Shown piece by piece: positions 50,994-60,037 of a DNA stretch of 64,000 nt. Every line of letters starts with the position of its first letter. Within the stretch, counting starts at the first letter, position 1. A program made the position numbers and the translations under genes. The notes under the pieces are model-generated. The model was not told the DNA's origin and searched no databases. It saw nothing but the letters and a program-made list of their open reading frames with translations. Source of the stretch: Halobacillus karajensis (GTDB taxonomy: Bacteria; Bacillota; Bacilli; Bacillales; Halobacillaceae); the NCBI RefSeq assembly GCF_900108515.1, contig NZ_FNWW01000007.1:168145-232144 (forward strand). The letters are read 5' to 3'.

Positions 50994-52094
50994 TTAATAT
51001 AATTTGTGTAGCGCTTCTTTATTAAAGGCTAACAGATCATCCATTCTACCTTCATGGACTTTCTTTACCCATTCAGGATCCATTAATAACGAACGGCCAA
51101 TGGCAATAAGGTCGAATTCATCACGATCAAGTTTTTCCATTAAACCGTCAAGACTCGTTGTACCGGCACCACTGAAGTCCGTAAAGACACCATCAAGCCC
51201 TACAGAACCGACGGAAATAACCGGTTTTCCTGACAGTTTCTTCGTCCAGCCTGCAAGATTTAAGTCAGAGCCCTCAAACTCCGGCTCCCAGAATCTACGA
51301 GTCGAGCAATGGAAAATATCAACGCCTGCTTCAACAAGCGGCTGTAAGAAGCGTTCCAACTCTTCAGGAGTGTTGACCAATTTCGCTTGGAAGTCATTCA
51401 TCTTCCATTGGGAGAAACGGAAAATGATTGGGAAATCTCCCCCAACTTCTCGGCGGCACGCTTCTACGATTTCCACGGCAAACTGTGTGCGCTTAACGAA
51501 ATCGCCGCCATATCTGTCGGTGCGTTTATTGGTGTTTCCCCAGAAGAACTGGTCGATCAAGTAACCATGAGCACCATGGATTTCAATAGCATCAAAGCCG
51601 AGGCGCTTTGCATCCGCTGCTGCTTTAGCGTAGGATTCCACCAGCGCCTCTACTTCTTCTGTAGATGATGGTTCGTTTATTTTCTCCCCATCCAAACTTA
51701 GGCCTGATGGCCCCACCGGCCATGCCTCTTCATTTGGAAGATCCCCTTTGCTGCGAGTCATTCCTACGTGCCACAGCTGCGGGGCGATTTTACCGCCGGC
51801 CTCATGTACTTCTCTCACAACATTCGCCCAGCCTTTCAACGCCTTCTCGCCATGAAACACAGGAATATTCGCACCAGATACAGAAGCCGGGTGGTCAATC
51901 CCCGTTCCTTCTGTAATAATCAACCCGACTTCATTCTCAGCCCGTCTGCGGTAATACGCCGCCACTTCCTCATCAGGAACGTTCCCAGGTGAAAACCCGC
52001 GTGTCATCGGTGCCATTACGGTACGGTTTGGAAGATTTAATTTATCACTAGTAAAAGTTTCAAATAAAGGTTTCGTTGTTCTTTGGTTTGTCAT
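50994..52094 (-). CDS. NADH:flavin oxidoreductase, Old Yellow Enzyme family
   Basis: A 366-residue FMN-binding TIM barrel. The start MTNQRTTKPLFETFTSDKL leads to LPNRTVMAPMTRGFSPGNVP (FMN site), the active-site APQLWHVGMTRSK with His, and AIEIHGAHGYLIDQFFWGNT with Tyr/His equivalents. GGDFVKRTQFAVEIVEACRR is typical of the 12-oxophytodienoate-reductase-like group. It reduces activated C=C bonds in enals, enones or nitro compounds, often as a detoxifying enzyme. Start ATG 52094 after AAGGAGG; the longer frame lacks a site. Confidence 0.92.
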   Translation of the reverse strand: MTNQRTTKPLFETFTSDKLNLPNRTVMAPMTRGFSPGNVPDEEVAAYYRRRAENEVGLIITEGTGIDHPASVSGANIPVFHGEKALKGWANVVREVHEAGGKIAPQLWHVGMTRSKGDLPNEEAWPVGPSGLSLDGEKINEPSSTEEVEALVESYAKAAADAKRLGFDAIEIHGAHGYLIDQFFWGNTNKRTDRYGGDFVKRTQFAVEIVEACRREVGGDFPIIFRFSQWKMNDFQAKLVNTPEELERFLQPLVEAGVDIFHCSTRRFWEPEFEGSDLNLAGWTKKLSGKPVISVGSVGLDGVFTDFSGAGTTSLDGLMEKLDRDEFDLIAIGRSLLMDPEWVKKVHEGRMDDLLAFNKEALHKLY

Positions 52095-52475
52095 TGTTCT
52101 GCCTCCTTTTTTAAGCGTGTATGTAATTATCACAGATTAAAAAAGGAAACGAAAGAAATCTGTTTCTGGGGCTATTTATGATTACTACGATTTGTAATCG
52201 CTCGTGATTGTAAAAATGACTAAAGCCCTTTTAGGCTTCTCATTAGTTTTCTGAACTTTTGTAGCTCTTTCAGTGGTTTAAGCAGTTAATGATAGTATAC
52301 TTTTTGATGACCACATATACAATTCCAGTTATTTTAATTCAAATTCAGGAATTCTTCAATTTACTTCTTCGTTCTCATATTTACAATTGTTGGTACATAA
52401 AAGCAACTGTCCAATCAATCTATATAAATTAAGCATATTATGTGGTGAATGAAAAATTGGTTTGGAGGAGCAAAT
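52095..52475. other. Intergenic region upstream of the Ena-type gene
   Basis: No ORF. A CATATTATG near 52434 resembles a sigma-K -10 element (CATANNNTA) but no -35 AC at the right spacing was found, so late sporulation control is only suspected. Confidence 0.3.
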
Positions 52476-52820
52476 ATGGCTCAATTAGGAAGTTGTATTA
52501 ACAATACATACTGTTGTGTCAATGATGCTGTATGTTGCACGATTTCTTTAGAAGACACTGGTGGGATTCCAGTTACTGTATGGGAGGACGTGACAGACTT
52601 TGTAATCAATGGAACCATAATGATTGAAAATAATGGGATAACTGACACTTCCCCGACAGCAGCACTTTATGTGAATGGTGAGGCAATTGGGGATTTTGTG
52701 CTAGCTGCTGGAGAGTGTAGATCCATCACCCTTAATGACATCAATTCAATTGGAATAGTTGGGGCTGGTACCGGCTCTTCAAATGTCAAAGTTTCTTTTT
52801 CCATAAATTATAAGTTCTAA
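52476..52820 (+). CDS. DUF3992 / Ena-type endospore appendage subunit-like protein
   Basis: A 114-residue protein. The N-terminal cysteine-rich connector reads CINNTYCCVNDAVCC. The jelly-roll body contains VTDFVINGTIMIENNG, and the signature block LAAGECRSITLNDINSIGI resembles the IAAGTCRSFTV region of Ena1A/Ena1B. In the Bacillus cereus group Ena subunits polymerise into very stable pili on spores, with disulphides from the N-terminal cysteines linking stacked subunits. Start ATG 52476 after GGAGGAGC. Followed by a BclA C-terminal-like gene in the same direction. The DUF3992 family call is fairly firm; actual fibre formation is inference. Confidence 0.7.
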   Translation: MAQLGSCINNTYCCVNDAVCCTISLEDTGGIPVTVWEDVTDFVINGTIMIENNGITDTSPTAALYVNGEAIGDFVLAAGECRSITLNDINSIGIVGAGTGSSNVKVSFSINYKF

Positions 52821-52876
52821 TGGTTAGTACCTTTAAATGAATCTCCCCATACCTGATAGAAAGGAAGAATAGATAT

Positions 52877-53338
52877 ATGTGTGCGCAAATCCCATTTTGT
52901 GACGACTCCTCTGATCCAGGTGGTGGAGGGGTAACCAATAACTCTATGTATGCATCAAACACTTCCGGAAGTACTATACTTGTAGTCTTAGGAGGGACAA
53001 ATATACCTCTCCCTAACAATCAAGATTTAGATGGTTTTACTGTTAATGGAGCTAATAATACATTCACAGTACCGGTAAGTGGACTATATTACATTACTTA
53101 TCAAATTAATACAACTTTAGGACTTTTAGGGAGAACAAGGTTGGTTAGAAATGGTTCACCTATACCTGGATCGATTTTATCCCCTGCTATTTCTACCTCA
53201 GATTATAACAATGACCTTATTTTATTTTTAAATGCAGGGGACAACATTTCCCTTCAGTTTTTCGGATTAATAGCCACTGTTGTCTTAGTAGGAGGAGGAG
53301 CCACGGGAGCTGCATTAACGCTGATTCGTTTATCTTAA
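52877..53338 (+). CDS. BclA C-terminal-domain-like spore surface protein (C1q/TNF-like fold)
   Basis: A 153-residue protein. A short N-terminal tail has two cysteines (MCAQIPFCDDSSDPGGGG), followed by a ~130-residue domain with FTVNGANNTFTVPVSGLYYI and ITYQINTTLGLLGRTRLVRN, then NAGDNISLQF and GGATGAALTLIRL. This strand pattern matches the C-terminal trimeric domain of exosporium BclA. It lacks the collagen-like Gly-X-Y stalk. L-BclA proteins form tip fibres on Ena pili, so pairing with the upstream Ena-type gene is notable. Ribosome site GAAAGGAAG. Confidence 0.7.
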   Translation: MCAQIPFCDDSSDPGGGGVTNNSMYASNTSGSTILVVLGGTNIPLPNNQDLDGFTVNGANNTFTVPVSGLYYITYQINTTLGLLGRTRLVRNGSPIPGSILSPAISTSDYNNDLILFLNAGDNISLQFFGLIATVVLVGGGATGAALTLIRLS

Positions 53339-53574
53339 GGCTAAGAAGACGCTAAACATCAGTTGGTGACAGTATGTAATCATTCTCAACATTTTCAGTT
53401 AGAGTGGTTTGGGATAGAAGGGGAAGTTAAGAATTAGAAATGCAGCATTGGTAAATTGATAATTAAATACAGCTCCCCTTTCTTTTGTTCATTACTAAGC
53501 TTCTTGGAGTACAAAAGTTCCCTTGTACACTAAAAGTAGTGTCAAGTACACTTTGGATACTTTGGCCTAGGCTA
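53339..53574. other. Gap between convergent spore-surface genes
   Basis: No ORF or strong terminator recognised. Confidence 0.3.
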
Positions 53575-54328
53575 TTATACAGATTTCACAGCAAGATTTT
53601 TTATGATGAACCACCGGTATACAGCTAAAGCTCGTGATTTCACACTCAATTCTGGTTCCTTCAGGTGCGCATAAAAAAACTGTTCTGTAAAAGAAAAAGG
53701 AAGGATCTCTTTGCATACTTCTTCATTATTCTGTTGCAACTTAATAACGACCCAGCCTTCTTTTCGCAGAACCACCCTTTGGAGTTCAATAGTTTCACCA
53801 TCTGGCATTAGAAACTCTTCTACCAGCCGTCCATTTCGTTGATGTACTTCAGAACACTCTAAATAACAAATATCAAATATCCCTTTCTAATTTTTCCCCA
53901 CTGGAATCCACTAAGTAGCATTCTAAAGTGTCTTCTTTAAAAGTAAAAGGCACTGCATGCTTTTGATGTAAACTTAGATGGTATTCTCCCCTACATATCC
54001 CTGCTTCATCAGCACATCTCACTTCTAGAGATTGTAAATCCTCGAATGTTTGACTTCTTATTTCCCCCTGGGTAACTGAGAAGGTATGATTTCCATTTAA
54101 AAGAACGTCTAGCTTCCCACCACCCTGACTGAGACTTACTGTGATTGTACCGGTGTTTATAATGTTAAAGCTTTGATTGGTCCATAACCTTTTTGCTCCT
54201 GTAGACCAAGAAACTTTAAACGTATTACAAATACGGTCAGTATTCATGCAGCAATCTGATAATTTAAAACATAACTGAAATTTGATTCTTTCGAAATCCA
54301 ATCAAATACCTGAGGTGCTTTTAGGCAT
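53575..54328 (-). pseudogene. Second DUF3992/Ena-type gene, inactivated by a nonsense codon and a frameshift
   Basis: A strong ribosome site (GGAGGATAT) and ATG at 54328 open a frame that hits TGA at codon 9 (54304-54302). The same frame then continues as an Ena-type domain: SDCCMNTDRICNTFKVSW, LWTNQSFNIINTGTITVSLS, LDVLLNGNHTF, EDLQSLEVRCADEAGICRGE. It stops at 53873. One base off, the frame continues DICYLECSEVHQRNGRLVEE, then MPDGETIELQRVVLRKEGW to 53575, a C-terminal extension. Two lesions mean it is a genuine pseudogene. It is convergent to the intact Ena-BclA pair. Confidence 0.75.
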
Positions 54329-54560
54329 ATATCCTCCATAGGCTTCGTTCCTTTATAATTTATGATGTATTTTATGAACCTATTTCCCGTTATGTGAAAA
54401 AAGGAATGGACTTTAAATTTTATAGTGTAAAGAGAAAAAAACTTTCACACTGGTGGCATCCGTTCCTCCCGACACTGCTACGACATAAAAGTCCATATCT
54501 TGAACGTAATCGAATCACATTCACCAGGCAGATTAAAGGAGACTCGATTTTAAGATATTC

Positions 54561-54851
54561 TTATAAAAAGCTGAGTACCATCAGAACAAATGAGAAAAGG
54601 AATGCCAATAAAACTAATACTACAATTATAGGTGCTACCAGCTTTAAAAATCCTCTCTCTTTGTTTTTAAACCCTAAAAAACTAAATATAAGGCTAAGTA
54701 AACCAATGATTATAGCAGTAATAAAAAATACTTGTATCAGAATTTTCATCGCACCTTCAGGATTTGTCGGTGCAATCTCGTAGGACATAAAAATGGTCGC
54801 AGCACATATAACGCTTAATATAACAGACCATTTGCTGTATTTTTTAATCAT
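54561..54851 (-). CDS. Membrane protein of unknown function (96 aa)
   Basis: Three hydrophobic helices (WSVILSVICAATIFMSYEIA; KILIQVFFITAIIIGLLSLIF; LVAPIIVVLVLLAFLFSFVL) with a FLGFKNKERGF loop, a common layout for small Bacillus DUF-type membrane proteins. ATG 54851 follows GGAGGTGG; an upstream frame to 54881 includes that ribosome site and is not the start. Function unknown. Confidence 0.6.
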   Translation of the reverse strand: MIKKYSKWSVILSVICAATIFMSYEIAPTNPEGAMKILIQVFFITAIIIGLLSLIFSFLGFKNKERGFLKLVAPIIVVLVLLAFLFSFVLMVLSFL

Positions 54852-55321
54852 TTGTCCACCTCCGCATTCGCATAAAAACATTTCCCTAAAAATAGGTAAT
54901 TAATTTTATTCAATATTTACTTCAAACAGTTAAAAGAGGCATATTTTGAGTCGGTTAAGCCTCCCCTAGCTAAATAATCAAGATTAAATAAATTTAACAC
55001 CCAATAGATTTTATGGTGTTCCGTCAGTTATGTATTAATAAAATATCCGGCAAACAATAAGATAAAAATCTAAACAGCATAATAATATTAAGTGCTATTC
55101 ACCAAAAATTCCGCTTGCAAATACGATACCAGCCGGAGCTATAGTAAAAGGCCACATCCACAAATGGATTAGAGGTTTGAACTACTATATTTGGGAACCA
55201 AACAGCCATAAAAACTATTAATGCACCCTCTCTAACAACAATAAATTTTCAAAATAATCTTATCCATCATTTAAGTGAACTATTGCAACTACCAATGATT
55301 TCAAATCGGATAAAAAACTCA
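54852..55321. other. Gap without recognised genes
   Basis: Very AT-rich; no ORF with a ribosome site on either strand. Confidence 0.4.
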
Positions 55322-55356
55322 TAAAAAAGAGGCTTAGCTTTACTACAGATAAGCCC
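55322..55356 (-). terminator. Terminator of the second CXXC-20-CXXC gene
   Basis: Stem GGCTTA/TAAGCC with a 13-base loop and CTCTTTTTT on the minus strand, about 55 bases past the stop. Confidence 0.6.
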
Positions 55357-55409
55357 CTAATCCTTAAGATACTCATCAATTCATGTAATTGGTACCTTTG
55401 TAAGGCCAC

Positions 55410-55703
55410 TTATTCTACAGATCTATATTTCACTAAGAAAGGAAGTAGTAAAATAAAGATCACACTGTAAACAATCATTATTATTATGGCATTAGAGATT
55501 GAGAGAGAGGATTTTATATTAACGAAATAAGTAAAAATACCAATAGGTACCACTATAAATAAAGATAGAAACAATCTAGAAAAAGTAGTAATTCTATGCT
55601 CTGAACCACATACATTACATTTAATTGGTTTGTATGCTACATTTAGTGAAACAAAAACTTTAGCCCAACTAAAACGAGCCTTGCAATAATTACACTGTTG
55701 AAT
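55410..55703 (-). CDS. CXXC-20-CXXC family membrane protein with an ATT start codon
   Basis: A 97-residue relative of the protein at 38147. The zinc-ribbon-like pair is QQCNYCKARFSW and IKCNVCGSEHRIT, then two membrane helices (LFLSLFIVVPIGIFTYFV; AIIIMIVYSVIFILLLPFLV). No ATG, GTG or TTG exists in frame before the first CXXC; the codon at the expected position is ATT (55703-55701), 7 bases after GGGGGTG. ATT starts are rare but known (infC). Alternatively the start codon has been lost and the gene is dying. Confidence 0.65.
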   Translation of the reverse strand: MQQCNYCKARFSWAKVFVSLNVAYKPIKCNVCGSEHRITTFSRLFLSLFIVVPIGIFTYFVNIKSSLSISNAIIIMIVYSVIFILLLPFLVKYRSVE

Positions 55704-55763
55704 AAATGTTCACCCCCGAAAAGCTTAGTTAAAACTTACTAGAACTTTAAACTAACGTGCCAG

Positions 55764-56243
55764 TTAGCCTAAAAACTTTTCCAACTTTATTTCGTCTCTG
55801 ATAGGAATACCATCGTTACCTTCCAAGGGAATTTCAGGTTTCAACTTCCTTGCTTCTTCAACTGCATTTCTAAATATCCTTGCTAAAACATAGCCTCGCT
55901 TTTGGTAAAACTTAAGCGCTAACAAATTATCATTAGTGGCTATAAGGTTTATGTATTTACATTCATTCTCTAATGCAAATCCCTCTACTGCTTGTATAAG
56001 AGAAGTCCCTACCCCTTTATTTTCTTCTATACTATCTAATGAAATAATTTCGCATTCGTTGTTGGTAATTATGTAAGTAATTAAACCAATAACTTCCGTG
56101 TTATTATCTAATACCGCATACCCATTCAATTTACTACAATCATAAATTCCAGAAGAAATAACCATTTCTGTACTACCCCAATGCTTCTTAAGAAACGCAA
56201 TTACTTTAGCCTGGGAAATTTCACTTATTCCTACAACCTCCAT
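55764..56243 (-). CDS. GNAT family N-acetyltransferase
   Basis: A 159-residue acetyltransferase with the acetyl-CoA loop IEENKGVGTSLIQAVEGFA and the downstream NDNLLALKFYQKRGYVLARI, typical of the RimI-like group. It also has LNGYAVLDNNTEVIGLITYI. The C-terminus GNDGIPIRDEIKLEKFL is a feature of small-molecule or streptothricin-type GNATs in Bacilli. Substrate unknown. ATG 56243 with GGAGG close by. Confidence 0.88.
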   Translation of the reverse strand: MEVVGISEISQAKVIAFLKKHWGSTEMVISSGIYDCSKLNGYAVLDNNTEVIGLITYIITNNECEIISLDSIEENKGVGTSLIQAVEGFALENECKYINLIATNDNLLALKFYQKRGYVLARIFRNAVEEARKLKPEIPLEGNDGIPIRDEIKLEKFLG

Positions 56244-56367
56244 TAATGAACCTCCAAGATATTTAAAATATTACCCATTCTCTAAAATGCTCAAATTAGT
56301 TAAAAAGCTAAATACAGCTATGCATTTGTACAAAGACAAATACTCTATTGAGCAATCGCCTCCTAAA

Positions 56368-56724
56368 TTATATCGTACTATTCAGTTTAGTTCTTAACAC
56401 TTCATCAATTACGAAATAACCAACAGCAACTGGTAAAGCTAAATAAAAGGTTATCTGGAAGTAACTATTTTCAACAAAGATAGCAGTTAACAGTAAGGCT
56501 ATAATAATATGTAGAATGAACCGTAATGAAAAGCTATGAAAATTGATCTTATTTTCAAGGTAGCCAATGAAAATTGATAAAAGTGTCCCGCATAAAACTG
56601 CAATAGTTAAAATAAAGAGAAAAAAACCGACGTAATCAGATACAGGCCCTTTAGAAATAAAACTATATAAAGGAACTGAAACTATTAGAGTGATTAAAGC
56701 TGTTAAAAGTTTTCTTTTTACCAT
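56368..56724 (-). CDS. Four-helix membrane protein of unknown function (118 aa)
   Basis: Four hydrophobic helices (LITLIVSVPLYSFI; VGFFLFILTIAVLCGTLLSIFIG; LRFILHIIIALLLTAIFV; ITFYLALPVAVGYFVIDEVL). GGAG ribosome site upstream of ATG 56724. It resembles small Bacillus membrane proteins of unknown function; no motif stands out. Confidence 0.6.
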   Translation of the reverse strand: MVKRKLLTALITLIVSVPLYSFISKGPVSDYVGFFLFILTIAVLCGTLLSIFIGYLENKINFHSFSLRFILHIIIALLLTAIFVENSYFQITFYLALPVAVGYFVIDEVLRTKLNSTI

Positions 56725-57260
56725 CGCCTTCTCCTTTTACTAATCCTTATTGTTTGTATTTAATTATTTGATTTCAGACCCCGATTATTTAAGGATCGGT
56801 TTCAAGATTAATTGAACTTTGAACTGTTTTTATTAGACTTTATTATTCAGTTCTTTGGAAAAAACTCTCCTATGGTTGAAGATGGTATCCTTTTTCCCTT
56901 GGCTTCACATATCTCATAATCCATTGATTAGTGTTTTGCTCATTATAACTATTCCTCCGTCTATTAATTAAAGTTTTCTCCTTTTAATGAGTTTTTTGGC
57001 ATAAAAAATACCAGTTATTTCTTGCATCAACCGTAGGGAAATTATCATGGGGTGTGGTTGACTATGAACCTACACCTATAATAATTATAAGTAATATAAA
57101 TCATGCATATGAAGGTGAAAGCATTGGCAGTTCCCCATATACTGTTCGTCTATTTTTCTTAGAAACCTTGAAGGTTCGCTAGAGAATAGACTTCTATACA
57201 AGCAACAGTTATAAAACAACATAGAATGATAAGGAATTAAAAAATAAAGGAGAGATATGG
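56725..57260. other. Upstream region of the CotY/CotZ-like gene
   Basis: No convincing ORF except a 9-codon frame with a good ribosome site near 56946 on the minus strand. CATAGAATGA at 57220-57229 is close to a sigma-K -10 box (CATANNNTA) for the coat gene, but its -35 is poor. Confidence 0.35.
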
Positions 57261-57833
57261 ATGAGCTCATGTCATTCAAAAGGAAAAGGAAATTGCGTCC
57301 GAGAAGTCCTCGATGAAATCATTAAAGCACAAGATGAGGTGGCGAGCCGCGACAACTGCTGTGACGTAAGTTGTGAGCGTTCTATTCGTGAATTGCTCTC
57401 ACCGACAGGAAATGGTAATGGTAATGGCCCAACAATAGTTCCATTCATTTTGTACTGTAAAGATTGCAAGCCTTTTATCGGAAGTTCAGTGGTTCGACGT
57501 CAACTAGGTATGTCTCCAAACTTTGCTCTGGAATGTTTGGAATCACCGATTTTCAAAGCGAAAAAATTTGTAGATGGAAAGAAAGACTGTGTCAAACTTG
57601 AACTTTTGATTCCAGTTACTCAAGGCGGTTCACAACCTGGTCCATCCGGAAAGAGAAACCGTGTTTGCGACTATTTCCCGGGTGGTAGTGTAAGAAACCT
57701 TCGTTCTACAGGTGTTTGTATCACAGTAGACCTTGACTGTTTCTGCAGCATTACTTGCTTGGAGCCTACAACACCATTGATGGCTACTCAAAAAGAAGTG
57801 AATGACGCTGTAAGATGCGATCACGAAGACTAA
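57261..57833 (+). CDS. Spore coat/exosporium protein, CotY/CotZ/ExsY family
   Basis: A 190-residue cysteine-rich coat protein (about 16 Cys). Blocks typical of CotY/CotZ/ExsY: NCVREVLDEIIKAQDEV at the N-terminus, CCDVSCERSIRELLSP, TIVPFILYCKDCKPFIG, FALECLESPIFKAKKFVDGK, DCVKLELLIPV and the C-terminal TGVCITVDLDCFCSITCLEP. These proteins self-assemble by disulphide cross-linking into the crust of B. subtilis or the exosporium basal layer of B. cereus. Own terminator downstream. Whether it is nearer CotY or CotZ cannot be told. Confidence 0.92.
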   Translation: MSSCHSKGKGNCVREVLDEIIKAQDEVASRDNCCDVSCERSIRELLSPTGNGNGNGPTIVPFILYCKDCKPFIGSSVVRRQLGMSPNFALECLESPIFKAKKFVDGKKDCVKLELLIPVTQGGSQPGPSGKRNRVCDYFPGGSVRNLRSTGVCITVDLDCFCSITCLEPTTPLMATQKEVNDAVRCDHED

Positions 57834-57842
57834 TCGTAGAAG

Positions 57843-57877
57843 AAGCGTGCATGAAATTCTCATGCACGCTTTTTTGA
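57843..57877 (+). terminator. Terminator of the CotY/CotZ-like gene
   Basis: Perfect 11-base-pair stem AGCGTGCATGA/TCATGCACGCT followed by six T residues. Confidence 0.95.
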
Positions 57878-58242
57878 TGAAACTAGAGGAATAGACTACT
57901 TACGTTTTATTATCTACCCCTAAAAAACCTCTCAATAGACAACCTTGAACTACTTAGAGGCTTTTTCTTACCACTATTATTTGAAAAAATCAGTCAAGAC
58001 TATTTTATAAGATTACAAAAACCTTTCATATCCGGGGTTAAGATATTAGCACATCATGCCACCATATACTTAAATTATAACTTATTTGAGTGAAACTAAT
58101 TATACCTTTAAAAAATTGGAATATGATAAGGTTTTTTATTGTCCATTAATCCCTATAAATGATGATTGGTATCCAGTCGAAATGGGACTTCATAAATAAG
58201 CGTATAGAGATTGTTAATGAGGAAACAAATAATTAAAAGTGG
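57878..58242. other. Gap between coat gene and resistance-gene remnants
   Basis: AT-rich with no supported gene; a weak CCTCT/AGAGG hairpin with TTTTTC lies at about 57924-57967. Confidence 0.35.
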
Positions 58243-58274
58243 CAAAAAACCACCAAGGAGTCCTTGTTGGTTTG
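58243..58274 (-). terminator. Terminator of the ABC-F remnant
   Basis: Stem CCAACAAGG/CCTTGGTGG with a 3-base loop and six T residues on the minus strand, directly downstream of the ABC-F stop. Confidence 0.7.
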
Positions 58275-58282
58275 CTAATGTC

Positions 58283-59003
58283 TTAAATCTTTTCCCTAAA
58301 TTCCTTTCCAGATATCTGAAATTCTAAATCAGCTACATTTTCTATAAATTTCTTATCATGGGTTATAAATAAAATAGTTCCTTCATAAGCGGATATTTTC
58401 AAACATGCGATTCGCTTTTGCCTTAGATTTTTTCTTTGCTATGGAAGCATGGTCCGCGAACTTCTTTGCTTTATTCATTTTTCTTAAGCTGCTTTCTCAA
58501 GACGTGTCTTCTCTTTCAAGTATTGTTCATGAGCCTGGTTTTGTTGCATCATTTATTTCCCATATGGTGGCCACAAGTTCATCGAGTACAGCGCGGTCGT
58601 GGCTTGATCATCATTAATGCTCCATAATAATACCGAAGCTCCTCCAGTAAAAACGAGGTGCCATCCTAATCCAAATGGGTCGTCGGGTCATCAATCAATA
58701 GACACTCGTAATAATGCGTAAAAAGTTGAGCGAGTTTCATCCTCGTCTCTTCCCCTCCACTAACGGCCTCCGAATGTTTAGGTACGTGCCACTTTCCTAA
58801 CAGCTTAGGGTCAGCTTCGTTAACACTTGGACCTTCCACCTGTTCAAAATAGCCGAAGTCTGCGTGTCGGTCGATCGCCCCCTCCATTCGTAGGCTGCAC
58901 GAACCTGCAAGCAATTTTAACAATGTGCTCTTTCCTCCCATTTTTTCCGACGATTCCTATTCGATCAAATTGATGGACAGCTAGACGATCAATCTGCAGT
59001 ATG
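58283..59003 (-). pseudogene. ABC-F ribosomal-protection/antibiotic-resistance ATPase, degraded
   Basis: Minus-strand fragments in several frames belong to one ABC-F protein: IDRLAVHQFDRIGIVGKNG (before Walker A), GKSTLLKLLAGS (frame shifted), YFEQVEGPSV, EAVSGGEETRMKLAQLF (ABC signature), CLLIDDPTTHLD (Walker B, with D replacing the usual DEP glutamate), and a C-terminal EGTILFITHDKKFIENVADLEF to TAA at 58283. Large internal parts are missing. The layout suggests a Vml/Vga/Msr-like protein of the macrolide-lincosamide-pleuromutilin type. It follows directly on the Erm remnant. Confidence 0.7.
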
Positions 59004-59600
59004 ACATTGGACATATTGAACCATTGTTCTAAAAACTATACTCGATTGTTATTCTGTCAAGGAGTTTATAGTTGTTTTATGATTTAATTTTAAATTCTTT
59101 CTTAAGCGTTTCATTTGAGGGGGGGTAAAGATTCCTCTCAATACATTATTGGCTTTAGCCTTTGGATACTTCAGGTACTCCGCTAACCCCTTAAATGCTT
59201 TAGCTTCCCTCTTTTCAAGATTTCTTCATCCTTTTAATTTTAACCATGGCAGAGTCCACTTTCGTCGCTGGAAATTAATTTAGAAATACCTTTTACATAC
59301 TGAATATCAAACCACTTCCTCCATACTAACACGTAGGAATCCTTCATATATTTCGCTATGAACCTCTTTGCAGCACCTTTTCCCATTACCATAATACCTC
59401 TTTGGAACGATGCTGACGGGTTAATCATCAACTCCACCGCTAAAACCCTTTTGGCTTTCTGGTTTAAAACGGTCGTTAGGGCCCCTTTACCTGCTCCTAG
59501 CTCTAAAACCGTTTCATCAACAGGGAGGATGAGGCTAGGGAACTCCTCCTAACTGGATTTTTAGAAAACTTCGGTTTTATCGATTATTAACTGATGATGC
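58989..59600 (-). pseudogene. Erm(D)-like 23S rRNA adenine methyltransferase, degraded
   Basis: Fragments in different frames collinear with Erm(D): [20 protein letters not shown] and KRVLAVE (SAM site); [20 protein letters not shown] and [73 protein letters not shown]; and TMVQYVQCHTAD at the end. About 60 residues after VLAVE are deleted and stops and frame changes occur. Intact Erm enzymes dimethylate A2058 and give macrolide-lincosamide-streptogramin B resistance; this copy cannot be functional. Neighbour of the ABC-F remnant. Confidence 0.7.
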
Positions 59601-59989
59601 GACAGGAGTGATTACGAAAGCAGATGATCGATTGGAAGGATGGATGGCACTTTCCTACTCATTGTACGTTTCCAGCACCAGTATTTCATACCCGTAGGAA
59701 AAAGCCATGTTTTCCAGCTAGCCAGCATTTTTCTTCTGTAAATTTCTTTCACTAACATCCATCCCCACTCCCTGTTTTTACCTGGGATACGACTACCAGT
59801 GAAGTAAGCTTGGAAAAGGTTGTCCATTCGGATGGGCATAAAAGAGGTTTGTGTATCGCAATCAGAAGGGAAAAGACGTGCTGATTGGATTAAGGGAATT
59901 TTTAGGAATTAGTTTATTGTGAGAGTTCCATGAGACTGAAGCACAAGAAATCAGTCCAGGTGTTTCAAAGATACTTATTCTATATAAAT
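59601..59989. other. Unassigned remnant-rich gap
   Basis: A leftward open frame (59839-59612, MPIRMDNLFQAYFTGSRIPG start) has no ribosome site and no recognised match. The region is probably more decayed sequence belonging to the resistance-gene remnants. Confidence 0.3.
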
Positions 59990-60022
59990 AAAAGCAGGGA
60001 GTGCCTCATGACACTCCCCTTG
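59990..60022 (-). terminator. Terminator of the CotX-like gene
   Basis: Stem GGGAGTG/CACTCCC with an 8-base loop; TGCTTTTATTT follows on the minus strand. Confidence 0.75.
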
Positions 60023-60037
60023 TTTTCATTTTTCAGA

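Noticed and set aside
54405..54494. ATGGACTT...AAGTCCAT inverted repeat as the ends of a small mobile element
   Set aside because: Only 8-9 bases match, no target-site duplication was found and no second copy is visible in the window.
57085..57279. 64-codon leftward ORF upstream of the CotY/CotZ-like gene
   Set aside because: No ribosome site, composition unlike a real protein, and it overlaps the coat gene promoter and start.
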